Source of the DNA: Micavibrio aeruginosavorus
Lineage (GTDB): Bacteria > Pseudomonadota > Alphaproteobacteria > Micavibrionales > Micavibrionaceae
Assembly (NCBI GenBank): GCA_003241285.1
Contig: QFOT01000135.1
Span: forward strand, 1 to 5,836
Length of the DNA stretch: 5,836 nt
Reading direction: 5' to 3'
Position numbers and translations under genes: made by a program. A model generated the notes under the pieces. The model was not told where the DNA came from. It saw nothing but the letters and a program-made list of their open reading frames with translations, and made no database searches. Shown here piece after piece: positions 5,567-5,836 of the stretch; within the stretch, counting starts at the first letter, position 1, and the number at the start of each line of letters is the position of its first letter.

Positions 5567-5612
5567 CTGGGACCTTGAGCTGTACCAGATCCCCGCTTTC
5601 GCGGGGAAAGCA
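5550..5612. repeat. REPIN-like palindromic element, copy 2
   Basis: This 63-bp relative of the element at 4464-4533 is in the same orientation. Read on the minus strand it begins TGCTTTCCCCGCG and ends GGGGAGAGCA. Its first arm forms a perfect hairpin CCCCGC-GAAA-GCGGGG with a GNRA-type tetraloop. The second arm is degenerate (TCCCAG and TGGGGA in place of TCCCCG and CGGGGA). The spacer between the arms is about seven bases shorter than in copy 1. Both copies share AGATC/AGGTCCC at the inner edges and GCAGAT just past the outer edge, so they derive from one family. Confidence 0.82.
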
Positions 5613-5642
5613 TAAGATTTTTGTCATGGAGAAAGAGATTCA

Positions 5643-5836
5643 CTACATCCGGCACTCTGCATGACAGCTTTGGTTTAAGTGATTTTGCCTGTCTCTTTCA
5701 TACATCTCCTTATATTTCTCCAGCGTGATGCCTTGTTTGAGCATATCCAAGACCATGCGACGCTTTGCGCGTTCAATACGTTCGCGGGCTTTGCATTTTT
5801 TTAGGAATTGGCTTTGCAGGCGCAAAAGTTTTCGAA
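5643..5836 (-). CDS. Partial C-terminal fragment, basic helical protein
   Basis: The minus-strand frame is open to the right edge and ends at the TAG at 5643-5645, so only about 63 C-terminal residues are visible. The true start is probably outside the window; the only internal alternatives are a TTG at 5825 and ATG codons near 5750-5760. The visible part is rich in Lys, Arg and Glu (ARERIERAKRR, then LEKYKEMYERDRQ) and is probably one long amphipathic or coiled-coil helix. It ends in a short tail with two cysteines. I do not recognise it. It is co-directional with the HAD gene but separated from it by 113 bases holding REPIN-like copy 2. Confidence 0.5.
   Translation of the reverse strand, partial: RKLLRLQSQFLKKCKARERIERAKRRMVLDMLKQGITLEKYKEMYERDRQNHLNQSCHAECRM

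Noticed and set aside
4464..5612. The two palindromic repeats as a CRISPR array
   Set aside because: Only two copies, more than 1 kb apart with a gene between them, and internal inverted-arm structure rather than repeat-spacer units.

Overview
The window looks like a stretch of bacterial chromosome of moderate GC content, most likely from an alphaproteobacterium. The evidence is gene content: hfq followed by hflX in one transcription unit, with mazG close by, is a familiar alphaproteobacterial neighbourhood, and the Hfq core has an alphaproteobacterial flavour. This assignment is inference from motifs and order; no similarity search was possible.

Layout. Positions 1-335 hold no convincing gene. 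They contain a good minus-strand promoter-like sequence (240-269) and three 24-bp-spaced direct repeats (275-346) that resemble the multiple transposase-binding repeats at the ends of IS21-type elements. A minus-strand gene of unknown function (336-878) ends inside the third repeat. It is divergent from mazG (939-1730), a full-length house-cleaning NTP pyrophosphohydrolase with both catalytic EExxE/ExxD sets intact. Downstream of mazG, after a perfect 9-bp inverted repeat that abuts the next start codon, lie two overlapping genes for exported proteins: a predicted lipoprotein (1777-2364) and a predicted membrane-anchored or secreted protein (2361-3131). They appear to be distant relatives of each other and I recognise neither.

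These genes converge on a leftward-transcribed block read from the right edge: an unidentified basic C-terminal fragment (5643-5836), a HAD phosphatase of the phosphoglycolate phosphatase type (4858-5529), hfq (4544-4819) and hflX (3152-4459). Two copies of one palindromic REPIN-like element sit in this block. One fills the hfq-hflX gap and ends just before the hflX start, where it appears to supply the ribosome binding sequence. The other sits just upstream of the HAD gene, where one degenerate arm overlaps a predicted promoter that would yield a nearly leaderless mRNA. hfq has its own plausible promoter at the end of the HAD gene and an A-rich leader that could be bound by Hfq itself.

Most of the window is core housekeeping: NTP-pool cleaning, RNA chaperone, ribosome-associated GTPase and a small phosphatase. 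The least explained parts are the exported protein pair, the minus-strand gene beside mazG, the repeat array and the REPIN-like elements. I see no CRISPR array, tRNA, rRNA or complete mobile element.
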